Source: Alphaproteobacteria bacterium (GTDB lineage: Bacteria > Pseudomonadota > Alphaproteobacteria > JAJFFI01). From it: a DNA stretch of 64,000 bases. The notes below the pieces were generated by a model. It made no database searches. It worked only from the letters and a program-made list of their open reading frames with translations, and was not told where the DNA came from. Each line of letters opens with the position of its first letter. The first letter of the stretch is position 1. A program made the position numbers and the translations under genes. The stretch lies in contig JASJBI010000011.1 in the NCBI GenBank assembly GCA_030066595.1, positions 1 through 64,000 on the forward strand, in the 5' to 3' direction. Shown one piece after another: positions 1 to 7,986 of this stretch.

Positions 1-1253
1 TGCAGCGCGTCCGGAACCAGCTGCAGGCCGAGCCCGATCGAGAGCGAGACGGCGAAGATCACCATGTTGCGCCGGTTCCAGTGGACGTCCGACAGCATCG
101 AGACGCCGGCCGCGACCACCATGCCGAACATGACGATCACGCCGCCGCCCAGCACCTGGATCGGGATCGTCGAGATCACCGCGCCGATCTTCGGCATCAG
201 CCCGGCGACGATCAGGAACAAGGCCCCGATGGTCACCACATGGCGGCTCATCAGCCCGGTCATGGCGATCAGGCCGACATTCTGCGAGAACGAGGTGTTC
301 GGCAGGGCGCCGAAGACGCCGGCGATCGCGGTGCCGAAGCCGTCCGCATAGGTCGCACCCTTGATCTCGTCGCCGGTGGCCTCGCGTCCCGCGCCGCCCT
401 TGGTGATGCCCGAGACGTCGCCCACGGTCTCCACCGCCGAGATGAAGGCCATCAGGCAGAAGCCCAGGATCGCCGCAACGCTGAACTCGATGCCGAAATG
501 CAGCGGGTCGGGCAGGGCGAAAACGGCCGCCTTGCCGACCGCGTCGTAGTTCACCATGCCCATGAAGAAGGCGACCACGTAGCCGACGATCAGGCCGATC
601 AAGACCGCCGAGACGGAGAGCATGCCGCGGGCGAAGAACTTGAAGCCGAGCGTCGTGACGATGACCACCAGCGCCACGGACCAGCTTTGCAGGCTGCCGA
701 ACTCCGGCTTGCCGATCGCCGGCACGCCGCCGGCCGCGTATTGGATGCCGATCTTGACCAGCGCCAGGCCGATCATGGTCACGACCAGCCCGGTCACCAG
801 CGGCGGCAGCGCGAAACGGATGCGGCCCACGATCGGCGCCAGGCAGGCATGGAACAGCCCGCCGACGATGATCCCGCCGGTGACCACCGCCATGGCCGCC
901 ACGCCCTTGCCGGCCACCAGCGGGATCATGATCGGAATGAAGGCGAAGCTGGTGCCCTGCACGATGGGCAGACGGGCGCCCACCGGGCCGATGCCGATGG
1001 TCTGGAACAGGGTCGCCACGCCCGCGAACAGCATCGCCATCTGGATCATGTAGATGAGCTCGGGGAAGTCCGGCGAGTTCGAGCCGAAGCCGAAGCCCGC
1101 CGCACCGGCGATGATGATCGCCGGCGTGACGTTGCTGATGAACATCGCCAGCACATGCTGGATGCCCAGCGGTATGGCCGAGGCGATCGGCGGCGTGTAG
1201 TTGGGATCCCTGAGCTGCTCGCGTGTGCCCAGCGAAAGTGCGTGCGTGGCCAT
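1..1253 (-). CDS. NCS2 family xanthine/urate permease (3' end off window)
   Basis: Reading the minus strand from the ATG at 1253 gives one open frame to the window edge, about 417 codons; the C-terminus is missing. A strong ribosome site, GGAGGG, lies five bases before the ATG. The product is a polytopic inner-membrane protein of the nucleobase:cation symporter-2 family. It starts with PLGIQHVLAMF and carries FISAVETVGDVSG followed by LPNTSFSQNVGL, the family's substrate-binding segment. NCS2 proteins import xanthine, urate or uracil with a cation. Its position downstream of the urate-degradation operon argues for xanthine or urate as substrate, but this is inference. It is separated from the M20 gene by a long hairpin at 1345-1399. 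Confidence 0.9.
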   Translation of the reverse strand, partial: MATHALSLGTREQLRDPNYTPPIASAIPLGIQHVLAMFISNVTPAIIIAGAAGFGFGSNSPDFPELIYMIQMAMLFAGVATLFQTIGIGPVGARLPIVQGTSFAFIPIMIPLVAGKGVAAMAVVTGGIIVGGLFHACLAPIVGRIRFALPPLVTGLVVTMIGLALVKIGIQYAAGGVPAIGKPEFGSLQSWSVALVVIVTTLGFKFFARGMLSVSAVLIGLIVGYVVAFFMGMVNYDAVGKAAVFALPDPLHFGIEFSVAAILGFCLMAFISAVETVGDVSGITKGGAGREATGDEIKGATYADGFGTAIAGVFGALPNTSFSQNVGLIAMTGLMSRHVVTIGALFLIVAGLMPKIGAVISTIPIQVLGGGVIVMFGMVVAAGVSMLSDVHWNRRNMVIFAVSLSIGLGLQLVPDAL

Positions 1254-1344
1254 GGCCCCCTCCGTTTCCTGCGCCCATGTCCCCATGCCGGCCCGACCGG
1301 CGGGTCCGGTCTACATCATTTCCGTTCTTGACGGCACCGGCCCG

Positions 1345-1399
1345 CTCCCCCACCCGGCCACCCATAGCTTACGATCCCGTGGGCGGCCGGGTGGGGGAG
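1345..1399. terminator. Long GC-rich hairpin between M20 hydrolase and permease genes
   Basis: CTCCCCCACCCGGCC (1345-1359) is the perfect reverse complement of 1385-1399. The 25-base loop adds CCCA/TGGG pairs, so a stem of about 19 bp is possible. It lies between the end of the M20 gene and the start of the permease on the minus strand. No clear U-run follows on that strand, so it may be an attenuating or mRNA-stabilising stem, or an intergenic repeat, rather than a simple terminator. Confidence 0.6.
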
Positions 1400-1435
1400 T
1401 GGGCTGGCGCCGAATCCGTATCAACCGAAACCGGT

Positions 1436-2671
1436 CTAGGATAAGAGATCGAACAGCGCCAGCGCGACAACCTCGGTCGCCTTGTAGAGGTCGTCCAACG
1501 GCAGGCGCTCGTCGGCCCGGTGGGCGTTCGCCTCCTCGATGCTGTGCGGGCCCGCGCCGTAGAGCACCACCGGAATCCCGGCCGCCGTATAGTGGCGCGC
1601 GTCCGTGTAGAGCGGCACGCCCTGCGCCGTCACCGGCTCGCCCATGATCCGGGTCGCATGCTGGCAGAACAGCTCGGTCAGCTGCTTGCCGCCCTCGAGC
1701 GCGACGAGCGGCTCGGCCAGGAGAATGCGCCGGACCACGGCCGTCGCCTCGCCATGGGGCTCCATGACCCGGTTGACCAGGGCGCGCAGCTCTTCCTCGA
1801 CCTCGGCCGGGTTTTCCTCGGGGATCATCCGTCGGTCGAGGCGCAGGGTGACCCGGTCGGGCACCACATTGGTGTTGATGCCGCCCCGGATCAGGCCGAC
1901 CGTGGCCTGGGGCGAGCCGATCCCGGGGATCTCCGAGACGCGGTCCGCGAGGCCGGTCCGATACTGGTAGATGGCGGTCATGATCTCGTTGGCGATCTCC
2001 AGCGCGTCGATGCCGGTAAACGGCATGGCCGCGTGCGCCGAGCGCCCGTTGACCTCGATCTCGAGGTGCAGGCAGCCGTTATGCGCCGTCACCACACTGT
2101 AGGAGAAGCTGGCGCCCACCGCGAAGTCGGGCCGGGAGATGCCCGCCTCGAGCAGCCAGTGGGGTCCGATCTCGCCGCCGGCTTCCTCGTCATAGGTGAA
2201 GTGGAGCTCGACCGTCCCGGCGAGGGGCGCGCCCGCGGCGGCGGCCGCCTCCAGAGCCAAGAGCGCGTAGGCATAGGTCGCGAAGTCCGATTTGGAGACG
2301 GCCACGCCGCGCCCGTACATCCAGCCGTCGACGACGCCCGCGCCGTAGGGGTCCTGGGTCCAGCCCTCGCCCGGCGGCACCACGTCGCCATGGGCGTTCA
2401 ACGCCACCACCGGTCCCTCGCCGAAGCGGCGGCGCACCACCAGGTTGGTGCAGGAGACCATGCCGTGGGTCTTGACCAGGAGGTCGGGCACCGGATGCCG
2501 CTCGACTTCGAAGCCGAGCCCGTGCAACAGACCGGCGGCCACCTCCGCGTGGCCGGCGCAGTCGCCCGGCGGATTGTCGGAGGGGATCTTCACCAGCTCG
2601 GCGAGGAACAGGGTTTGCGCGTCGCGCGAACGCTCTAGAAAACTCCGGATCGTTTCGGTGCCGTTCGCCAT
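1436..2671 (-). CDS. M20 family metallohydrolase (ArgE/DapE-like deacylase)
   Basis: The product is 411 aa and belongs to the M20 dinuclear-zinc hydrolases (ArgE/DapE/carboxypeptidase G2 type). Metal-site motifs are visible as ALNAHGDVVPPGEGW, GRGVAVSKSD and TYDEEAGGEIGP. The dimerisation domain follows (HLEIEVNGRSAHAAMP) and a late metal-binding segment near YTDARHYTAAGIP. Such enzymes cleave N-acyl or peptide bonds. The gene starts 30 bases after the 8-oxoguanine deaminase stop, with AAGGAC eight bases before the ATG, so it is part of the uraD-allC operon. It may act on a ureido or N-carbamoyl intermediate of purine breakdown, but its substrate cannot be read from sequence. Confidence 0.85.
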   Translation of the reverse strand: MANGTETIRSFLERSRDAQTLFLAELVKIPSDNPPGDCAGHAEVAAGLLHGLGFEVERHPVPDLLVKTHGMVSCTNLVVRRRFGEGPVVALNAHGDVVPPGEGWTQDPYGAGVVDGWMYGRGVAVSKSDFATYAYALLALEAAAAAGAPLAGTVELHFTYDEEAGGEIGPHWLLEAGISRPDFAVGASFSYSVVTAHNGCLHLEIEVNGRSAHAAMPFTGIDALEIANEIMTAIYQYRTGLADRVSEIPGIGSPQATVGLIRGGINTNVVPDRVTLRLDRRMIPEENPAEVEEELRALVNRVMEPHGEATAVVRRILLAEPLVALEGGKQLTELFCQHATRIMGEPVTAQGVPLYTDARHYTAAGIPVVLYGAGPHSIEEANAHRADERLPLDDLYKATEVVALALFDLLS

Positions 2672-2701
2672 GGGTCTTTGTCCTTGATGGAATGAGTGCG
2701 A

Positions 2702-4075
2702 TTACGAGCCCAACAACGCCGCCGCGGCGGCCTGGTGGCGCGCCCGCAGGTCCCCGAGGTCGACGCCGGGGATGGCGCCGTCCTCGACCACCCAGCGCCC
2801 GCCGACCATCACCCGGTCCGCCGGTCCGCCGCCGCACAGCACCAGGGCGGCGAGCGGATCGCCGGCGCCCGAGAAGCGCAGCGCGTCGAGCTTGAACAGT
2901 GCGAGATCGGCCTGCAGGCCGGGCGCGATGCGGCCGATGTCCGCGCGCCCGAGACAGCGCGCCGAGCCTTCCGTCGCCCAGCGCAGTGCGTCCCGGTGCG
3001 AGACCCGGTCCGCGCCGTGCGCCAGCCGCTGCAACAGGAAGGCCTGGCGCACCTCGCCGATCATGTCGGAGCCATCGTTGCTGGCCGAGCCGTCGACGCC
3101 GAGGCCGACCGGGGCGCCGGCGCGTTCGAGCTCCAGCGTGCGGCAAGTGCCCGAGGCGAGGATCATGTTCGAGCTGGGGCAGTGGCAGATGCCGACGCCC
3201 GCGCGCCCGAGGCGCGCGATCTCGTCGTCCGAGAACCAGATGCCGTGCGCGAGCCAGACCCGGTCGCTGAGCCAGCCCACATCCTCGAGATAGTCGACCG
3301 GACGGCAGCCGAACCGCTCCCGGCACCAGTCCTCCTCGTCGCGGGTCTCGGCGAGATGGGTGTGCAGCCGGACGTCGTGCGCTTCCGCCAGACCCGCGGT
3401 CTCGCGCATCAGCTCGCGGCTGACCGAGAAGGGGGAGCAGGGGGCCAGCGCGATCTGTACCATTGCGCCCGCGTCGGCCTCGTGGTGGCGCGCCAGCAGG
3501 CGCTCGCAGTCGGCCAGGATGGTCTCTTCCTCCTGCACCACGGACCGGGGCGGCAGCCCGCCGTCCTCCTGCGAGAGGCTCATGGAGCCGCGGGTCAGGA
3601 CCGCACGGATGCCCAGGCGCTCGGCCTCCTCGACCTGGATTGCGATCGCGTCGTCCAGGCCAGGCGGGAAGAGGTAGTGGTGGTCGCTCGCCGTCGTCGT
3701 GCCGGACAGCATCAGCTCGACGAAGGCCAGGCGCACGGCCAGGCGGAAGCTTTCGGGAGTCAGCCCCGCCCAGATCGGATAGAGCGCCTCGAGCCAGGGA
3801 AACAGCGGCTTGTCGAGCGCCGGCGGGCAGGCCCGGGTCAGCGTCTGGTAGAAGTGGTGGTGGGCGTTGACGAGGCCCGGCAGGACGACATGGGCCGAGG
3901 CGTCGAACACGACCGGGTCGGGCGATTGCGGTTCGGCGCCTGCGGGGACGAGTTCGACGATCCGGCCGTCGGCCACGACGATCCCGCCGCCCGCCTCCTG
4001 ATCGCACAGGATCGCCAGCGGATCGCGCAGCCACACCGCTTGCGCCGCTCCGGTCGTTTGGGCCTGCTCAGCCAT
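2702..4075 (-). CDS. 8-oxoguanine deaminase (amidohydrolase superfamily)
   Basis: A 457-aa amidohydrolase of the TrzN/AtzB-like group. Metal ligands appear in order: GLVNAHHHFYQTLTRA (the HxH-type site), HTHLAETRDEEDW, the HGIW helix, and GLGVDGSASNDGSDM with the catalytic Asp. The stretch RGSMSLSQEDGGLPP is typical of the 8-oxoguanine deaminase branch. The enzyme hydrolyses 8-oxoguanine to urate and ammonia, feeding oxidised guanine directly into urate breakdown. The ATG overlaps the end of allC by eight bases, so translation is probably coupled. Assignment against other aminohydrolases (hydroxyatrazine type) rests on these motifs and on the urate-operon context. Confidence 0.85.
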   Translation of the reverse strand: MAEQAQTTGAAQAVWLRDPLAILCDQEAGGGIVVADGRIVELVPAGAEPQSPDPVVFDASAHVVLPGLVNAHHHFYQTLTRACPPALDKPLFPWLEALYPIWAGLTPESFRLAVRLAFVELMLSGTTTASDHHYLFPPGLDDAIAIQVEEAERLGIRAVLTRGSMSLSQEDGGLPPRSVVQEEETILADCERLLARHHEADAGAMVQIALAPCSPFSVSRELMRETAGLAEAHDVRLHTHLAETRDEEDWCRERFGCRPVDYLEDVGWLSDRVWLAHGIWFSDDEIARLGRAGVGICHCPSSNMILASGTCRTLELERAGAPVGLGVDGSASNDGSDMIGEVRQAFLLQRLAHGADRVSHRDALRWATEGSARCLGRADIGRIAPGLQADLALFKLDALRFSGAGDPLAALVLCGGGPADRVMVGGRWVVEDGAIPGVDLGDLRARHQAAAAALLGS

Positions 4076-5312
4076 GGGGCTCGAACCGTTCGATGAAGTC
4101 GAGCAGCACGCGCACCGCGATGTCCGTGTCTTCCGTGGTCACGGATTCGACCGGGTTGTGGCTGATGCCGGCCTCGCAGCGCATGAACAGCATGCCGATC
4201 GGGCAGAAGCCGCTGAACGCCATGGCGTCGTGTCCGGCGCCGCTGGGCAGCCGGAACGGCTTGATGCCGTGCCGCTCAACGGCGGCGTCGAACTGGTCCA
4301 TGATCCAGGGCGCGCAAACCGCGGCCGGGGCGTCGTGGGTCCGCTTGATGGTGAGATCCAGACCGCGCCGGCCAGCGATCTCATGGAGCCGGGCGTCGAT
4401 CGCGGCGACCGCCTCTGCGCGCATGTCGTCTTCCGGGGCGCGCACGTCGAGGGTAAAGCGGCAATCTCCGGGCACCACGTTCACCGCCCCCGGCAGGGCC
4501 TCGATCACGCCGACGGTCGCCACCAGGCCGGGGCTGGCGCCGCCGATCTCCTCCACGGCCGCGATCATCTCGGCGGCTCCGGCCAACGCGTCGCGCCTGA
4601 GCGCCATGGGAACGGTGCCGGCGTGCCCGGCCATCCCGGCCAGGGTGATTTCGAACCGGCTCGCGCCGTTGATCGCGGTCACCACGCCCACCGGCAGGCC
4701 CTCGGCCTCGAGCACCGGGCCCTGTTCGATGTGCAGCTCCACATAGGCGTGCACCTGGTCTCGCGTACGGCCGATACGGTCGGCCTGCGACGGGTCGCAT
4801 CCGAACGCTTCGAGCGCTTCGCGGACGCTCACGCCGGCCTCGTCGGTGGCGTCAAGCGCGGCCGGGTCGAACCTGCCGGCCACCGCGCGCGAGCCGGTCA
4901 GCGTGGTCGGGAAGCGGCTGCCTTCCTCGTCGCCGAAGGCGATCACCTCGATCGCGAAGGGCAGGCGCCGGCCTTGCCGCGCCAGCTCGCCGACGCAGGC
5001 GATGGCGCCGACCACGCCGAGATTGCCGTCATACCAGCCGGCATTGATCACCGTGTCGATATGCGAGCCGATCAGGAGCGCGGGCCGGCCCGCCGGCTCG
5101 GATTCGTAGCGGCCGACCACGTTGCCGACGGCATCGACCGACGCCGCCATGCCAGCCTCTTCCATCCAGCCCTGCACCTGCGCCGCGGCCGCCTTGTGGG
5201 CGTCGGACAGGAAGCGCCGGGTCAGGCAGGTGGGATCTTCGGACAGGCGGGCGAGCGCCGTGAGCCGCTCCATCACCGTGTCCCCGAGGCGCGCCTCCGC
5301 GATGGTCGTCAT
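4068..5312 (-). CDS. allC: Allantoate amidohydrolase (M20 family)
   Basis: A 414-aa zinc-dependent M20 amidase of the allantoate amidohydrolase / N-carbamoyl-amino-acid hydrolase / beta-ureidopropionase group. Visible motifs are LIGSHIDTVINAGWYDGNLG, FGDEEGSRFPTTLTGS and the signature HIEQGPVLE, with GAGHDAM near the C-terminus. Allantoate amidohydrolase opens allantoate to ureidoglycine (then ureidoglycolate), releasing CO2 and ammonia. The start ATG overlaps the uraD stop as ATGA, and the gene overlaps the 8-oxoguanine deaminase downstream. The family also holds carbamoylases, so the specific call comes mainly from the neighbouring uraD and 8-oxoguanine deaminase. Allantoinase, which would make its substrate, is not in the window. 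Confidence 0.85.
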   Translation of the reverse strand: MTTIAEARLGDTVMERLTALARLSEDPTCLTRRFLSDAHKAAAAQVQGWMEEAGMAASVDAVGNVVGRYESEPAGRPALLIGSHIDTVINAGWYDGNLGVVGAIACVGELARQGRRLPFAIEVIAFGDEEGSRFPTTLTGSRAVAGRFDPAALDATDEAGVSVREALEAFGCDPSQADRIGRTRDQVHAYVELHIEQGPVLEAEGLPVGVVTAINGASRFEITLAGMAGHAGTVPMALRRDALAGAAEMIAAVEEIGGASPGLVATVGVIEALPGAVNVVPGDCRFTLDVRAPEDDMRAEAVAAIDARLHEIAGRRGLDLTIKRTHDAPAAVCAPWIMDQFDAAVERHGIKPFRLPSGAGHDAMAFSGFCPIGMLFMRCEAGISHNPVESVTTEDTDIAVRVLLDFIERFEPHG

Positions 5313-5824
5313 GGCAAAATCTCCTTCAGCCTGAGCAGCGCGATCCGCTCGATCTGGCCCAGCGCTTCGGTGAACTCGGTCTCGGGGTCGTGGCTGATGC
5401 GGCGCTCGAAGGTCTCCAGGATCTCGTCCTTCGTGCGGCCTTTGACGGCCAAGATGAAGGGAATGCCGAATTTCTCCTTATAGGCCGCGTTCAGGGCCGC
5501 GAACCGCTCGTACTCCGCCTCGCTGAGCTGGTCGAGGCCGGCCGAGGCCTGCTCCTGGGTCGAATCCGCCGTCAGCGCGTCCGCCCGCGCGAGCTTGCCG
5601 GCGAGATCGGGATGCGCATTGATGAGGGCCCGCTTGCGCTCGGGCGATGCGGCCCGCAGGACGGCGCACAAGGCGCGGTGTAGCCCGTCCGCCCCGTCGG
5701 CGTCTCCGGGCAGCCCGGCGTCGAATGCCGCTTCCGGTATCCAGGGCGAGTGCTCGAAGATGTGGCCGAACCGGGCGACGAAATCCGCCCGGCTCAGCCG
5801 TCGTGGATCCGGTCCATCGGTCAT
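5309..5824 (-). CDS. uraD: OHCU decarboxylase
   Basis: A 171-aa protein, the normal length for 2-oxo-4-hydroxy-4-carboxy-5-ureidoimidazoline decarboxylase, which turns OHCU into S-allantoin. Diagnostic motifs are INAHPDLAGKL, containing the catalytic His, and KFGIPFILAVKG. A longer upstream frame exists, but the ATG at 5824 has GGAAGGGAGG six bases before it and gives the family-typical N-terminus, so it is preferred. It is the first gene of the minus-strand purine operon and diverges from uraH, the preceding step in the pathway. Stop and allC start overlap as ATGA. Confidence 0.95.
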   Translation of the reverse strand: MTDGPDPRRLSRADFVARFGHIFEHSPWIPEAAFDAGLPGDADGADGLHRALCAVLRAASPERKRALINAHPDLAGKLARADALTADSTQEQASAGLDQLSEAEYERFAALNAAYKEKFGIPFILAVKGRTKDEILETFERRISHDPETEFTEALGQIERIALLRLKEILP

Positions 5825-5930
5825 TGAGCGCCTCCCTTCCGTGCGCGCGAGCGGCGGGCCATGGCGATGCCAAGCCGCCACTGCTGCGGCGCGCCCTCTC
5901 GTTCTTTATGGCGGAATTCGGCGCGGACGC

Positions 5931-5949
5931 TTATTCGATTCTTTTTGAA
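5931..5949 (+). promoter_or_regulatory. Putative operator in uraD/uraH divergent promoter (motif copy 1)
   Basis: The 280-bp gap between uraD and uraH has no gene. It contains TTATTCG-N4-TTTTTGAA, which recurs exactly at 16159-16177 in the other divergent promoter of this purine island. Inside it TTC and GAA form a small dyad with ten bases between them. A shared regulator, probably the LysR protein at 15199-16131, is the simplest reading; this is inference. Confidence 0.5.
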
Positions 5950-6104
5950 GCTCTTTTCGCAGAACTGTGTCTTCCACCGCATTAGCATCCGGCGGTAGGC
6001 TGAAATCCTGTAAGCTCAGATTTCGAAAACAAACCGCCGACCGGCGCGAGACCAACTCGCGTTACGAAAAAAAGAAGGGTTCGGCGGACAGGGAGGACGA
6101 AGCA

Positions 6105-6482
6105 ATGACAGCGGCTGCGCCTGCTCGCGCGGGCAAACTGACCACTCATGTGCTGGATACGGCCACCGGACAGCCCGCAGCGGGCGTGCGGGTCGAGCTC
6201 TTTCGGCACTCGCCCGCCGACCGGGAGGCTCTTTGCGAGGTGGTCACCAACGAGGATGGCCGCTGTGACGCGCCGCTCGTGTCGGGCGAGGCGTTCGGCC
6301 CGGGCAGCTATGAGCTCGTGTTCCATGTCGGAAGGTACTTCCGGGAGCGCGGCGTCGCCCTGCCCGAACCTGCCTTTCTGGACGCGGTGCCGATCCGGTT
6401 CGGCATCGCCGCAGAAGGCGAGCACTATCATGTGCCGCTGCTGATTTCGCCCTACGCCTACAGCACCTATCGCGGCAGCTGA
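6105..6482 (+). CDS. uraH: 5-hydroxyisourate hydrolase (transthyretin-like)
   Basis: A 125-aa transthyretin-related protein. The N-terminal signature [14 protein letters not shown] and the C-terminal tetrapeptide YRGS identify hydroxyisourate hydrolase; thyroid-hormone transthyretins lack the YRGS end. It hydrolyses 5-hydroxyisourate, the product of PuuD, to OHCU, the substrate of UraD. The frame is open further upstream, but the ATG at 6105 has GGGAGG eight bases before it and gives the standard N-terminus. It leads the plus-strand operon, with xdhA starting 31 bases after its stop. Confidence 0.96.
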   Translation: MTAAAPARAGKLTTHVLDTATGQPAAGVRVELFRHSPADREALCEVVTNEDGRCDAPLVSGEAFGPGSYELVFHVGRYFRERGVALPEPAFLDAVPIRFGIAAEGEHYHVPLLISPYAYSTYRGS

Positions 6483-6513
6483 CGCGCAAATCGGAGAACA
6501 GGGAGGATCTGAC

Positions 6514-7986
6514 ATGCGAAACGAGATCCGCTTCCTTCTGGGCCACGAGATGCGCTCCCTGCGCTCGGTCGACCCGACCATGACGGTGCTCGACTATCTG
6601 CGGCAAGACGAGAGGCTGGTCGGCACCAAGGAAGGTTGCAACGAGGGCGATTGCGGGGCCTGCACGGTCGTCCTGGCGAGACTGGTCGATGGCGGGCTTC
6701 GATACGAGGCCGTCAACGCCTGCATCCAGTTCGTCGGTACGCTCGACGGCTGCCAGCTCCTGACCGTCGAACATCTCGTCGGCGAGGACGGCTCGCTGCA
6801 CCCGGTGCAGCAGGCGATGGTGGACTGCCACGGATCGCAATGCGGGTTCTGTACGCCCGGCTTCGTCATGTCGCTGTTCGCGCTGACCCGGCATAGCGAG
6901 ACGGTGCCGGACGACGGCGTGATCGACGACGTGTTCGCCGGGAACCTCTGTCGCTGTACCGGCTATGCGCCGATCGTGCGGGCGGCCGGGCAAGCCTATG
7001 AACTTAAGCCGAGGCAAGACCACATCGCCGCGCGAGAAGCGGAGACCATCGCAGCGCTCGGCCGGCTTGCCGATACCGAGACCGTCGCGGTCGGCGACGG
7101 CGAGCGACGGTTCTTTGCGCCCGCGACCGCCGACGCGCTGGCCGAACTGTTCGAGGCCAATCCCGAGGCGACCATTGTGGCCGGATCGACGGATGTCGGC
7201 CTCTGGGTGACCAAGGAGATGCGCCGTCTCGACACTGTCATCTATCTCGGCCGCATCGCCGAGCTGGCGCGGATCGAGGAAGGCGCCGACGGCATCGAAA
7301 TCGGCGCCGGGATCAATTACACGGAGGCGATGGCGACGCTCGCCCGTCACTATCCCGACATGGGGGAGGTGATCCGCCGGCTGGGCTCGGTTCAGATCAG
7401 GAACGCCGGGACGATCGGCGGCAACGTCGCCAACGGCTCCCCGATCGGCGATTCTCCGCCCTTGCTGATCGCCGCGGGAGCGATGCTTCACCTGCGCCGC
7501 GGCGACGCGCGGCGGTCCATGCCGATCGAGGACTTCTTCCTCGACTACGGCAAGCAGGACCGCGCGCCCGGCGAGTTCGTCGAGAAGATCGTCGTGCCCT
7601 ATCCGGCCGGCGGCACGCGCTTCCGCGCCTATAAGATCGCCAAGCGGTTCGATCAGGATATCTCGGCCGTTTTGGCCGCGTTCCAGCTGTGGCTCGACGG
7701 CGATGAAATCAAGGAGGCGCGGGTTGCATTCGGCGGCATGGCCGCGACGCCCAAGCGGGCGCCGGCGGTCGAGGCGCGGCTCGCCGGGTCCCCTTGGAAC
7801 GAGGACACGGTACAGGCCGCGATGGCGGCCCTGGAGCAGGACTTCACGCCGATTACCGACTGGCGCGCAAGCGCGGATTACCGCCTGCGGGTCTCGCAGA
7901 ACCTGCTGATGCGCTGCTATGTGGAAACCACCGACGCGACACAGGATACCCGACTCGTCGGCGACCGGAGCCTGGCCCATGTCTGA
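6514..7986 (+). CDS. xdhA: Xanthine dehydrogenase small subunit (2Fe-2S and FAD domains)
   Basis: A 490-aa subunit. The N-terminal ferredoxin-like 2Fe-2S domain has CNEGDCGACTVV. The second 2Fe-2S helical domain has CGFCTPGFVMS and CRCTGYAPIVRA. The FAD domain follows with AGSTDVGLWVTKEM and RNAGTIGGNVANGSP, then the CO-dehydrogenase flavoprotein C-terminal domain. It passes electrons from the molybdenum site in XdhB through the clusters to FAD and NAD+. AGGGAGGA precedes the ATG. Its last eight bases overlap the start of xdhB, consistent with equimolar expression of an XdhAB complex in the cytoplasm. Confidence 0.96.
   Translation: MRNEIRFLLGHEMRSLRSVDPTMTVLDYLRQDERLVGTKEGCNEGDCGACTVVLARLVDGGLRYEAVNACIQFVGTLDGCQLLTVEHLVGEDGSLHPVQQAMVDCHGSQCGFCTPGFVMSLFALTRHSETVPDDGVIDDVFAGNLCRCTGYAPIVRAAGQAYELKPRQDHIAAREAETIAALGRLADTETVAVGDGERRFFAPATADALAELFEANPEATIVAGSTDVGLWVTKEMRRLDTVIYLGRIAELARIEEGADGIEIGAGINYTEAMATLARHYPDMGEVIRRLGSVQIRNAGTIGGNVANGSPIGDSPPLLIAAGAMLHLRRGDARRSMPIEDFFLDYGKQDRAPGEFVEKIVVPYPAGGTRFRAYKIAKRFDQDISAVLAAFQLWLDGDEIKEARVAFGGMAATPKRAPAVEARLAGSPWNEDTVQAAMAALEQDFTPITDWRASADYRLRVSQNLLMRCYVETTDATQDTRLVGDRSLAHV

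Noticed and set aside
81-1331. Long plus-strand frame opposite the NCS2 permease
   Set aside because: High-GC antisense shadow: His/Asp/Arg-rich, no family motif, while the minus strand gives a clear permease. The same applies to long frames opposite xdhA, the SEDS/PBP genes and fadD.
5825-6104. Purine riboswitch sought upstream of uraH, the ABC importer and the permease
   Set aside because: No three-way junction with the conserved purine-aptamer core could be recognised.
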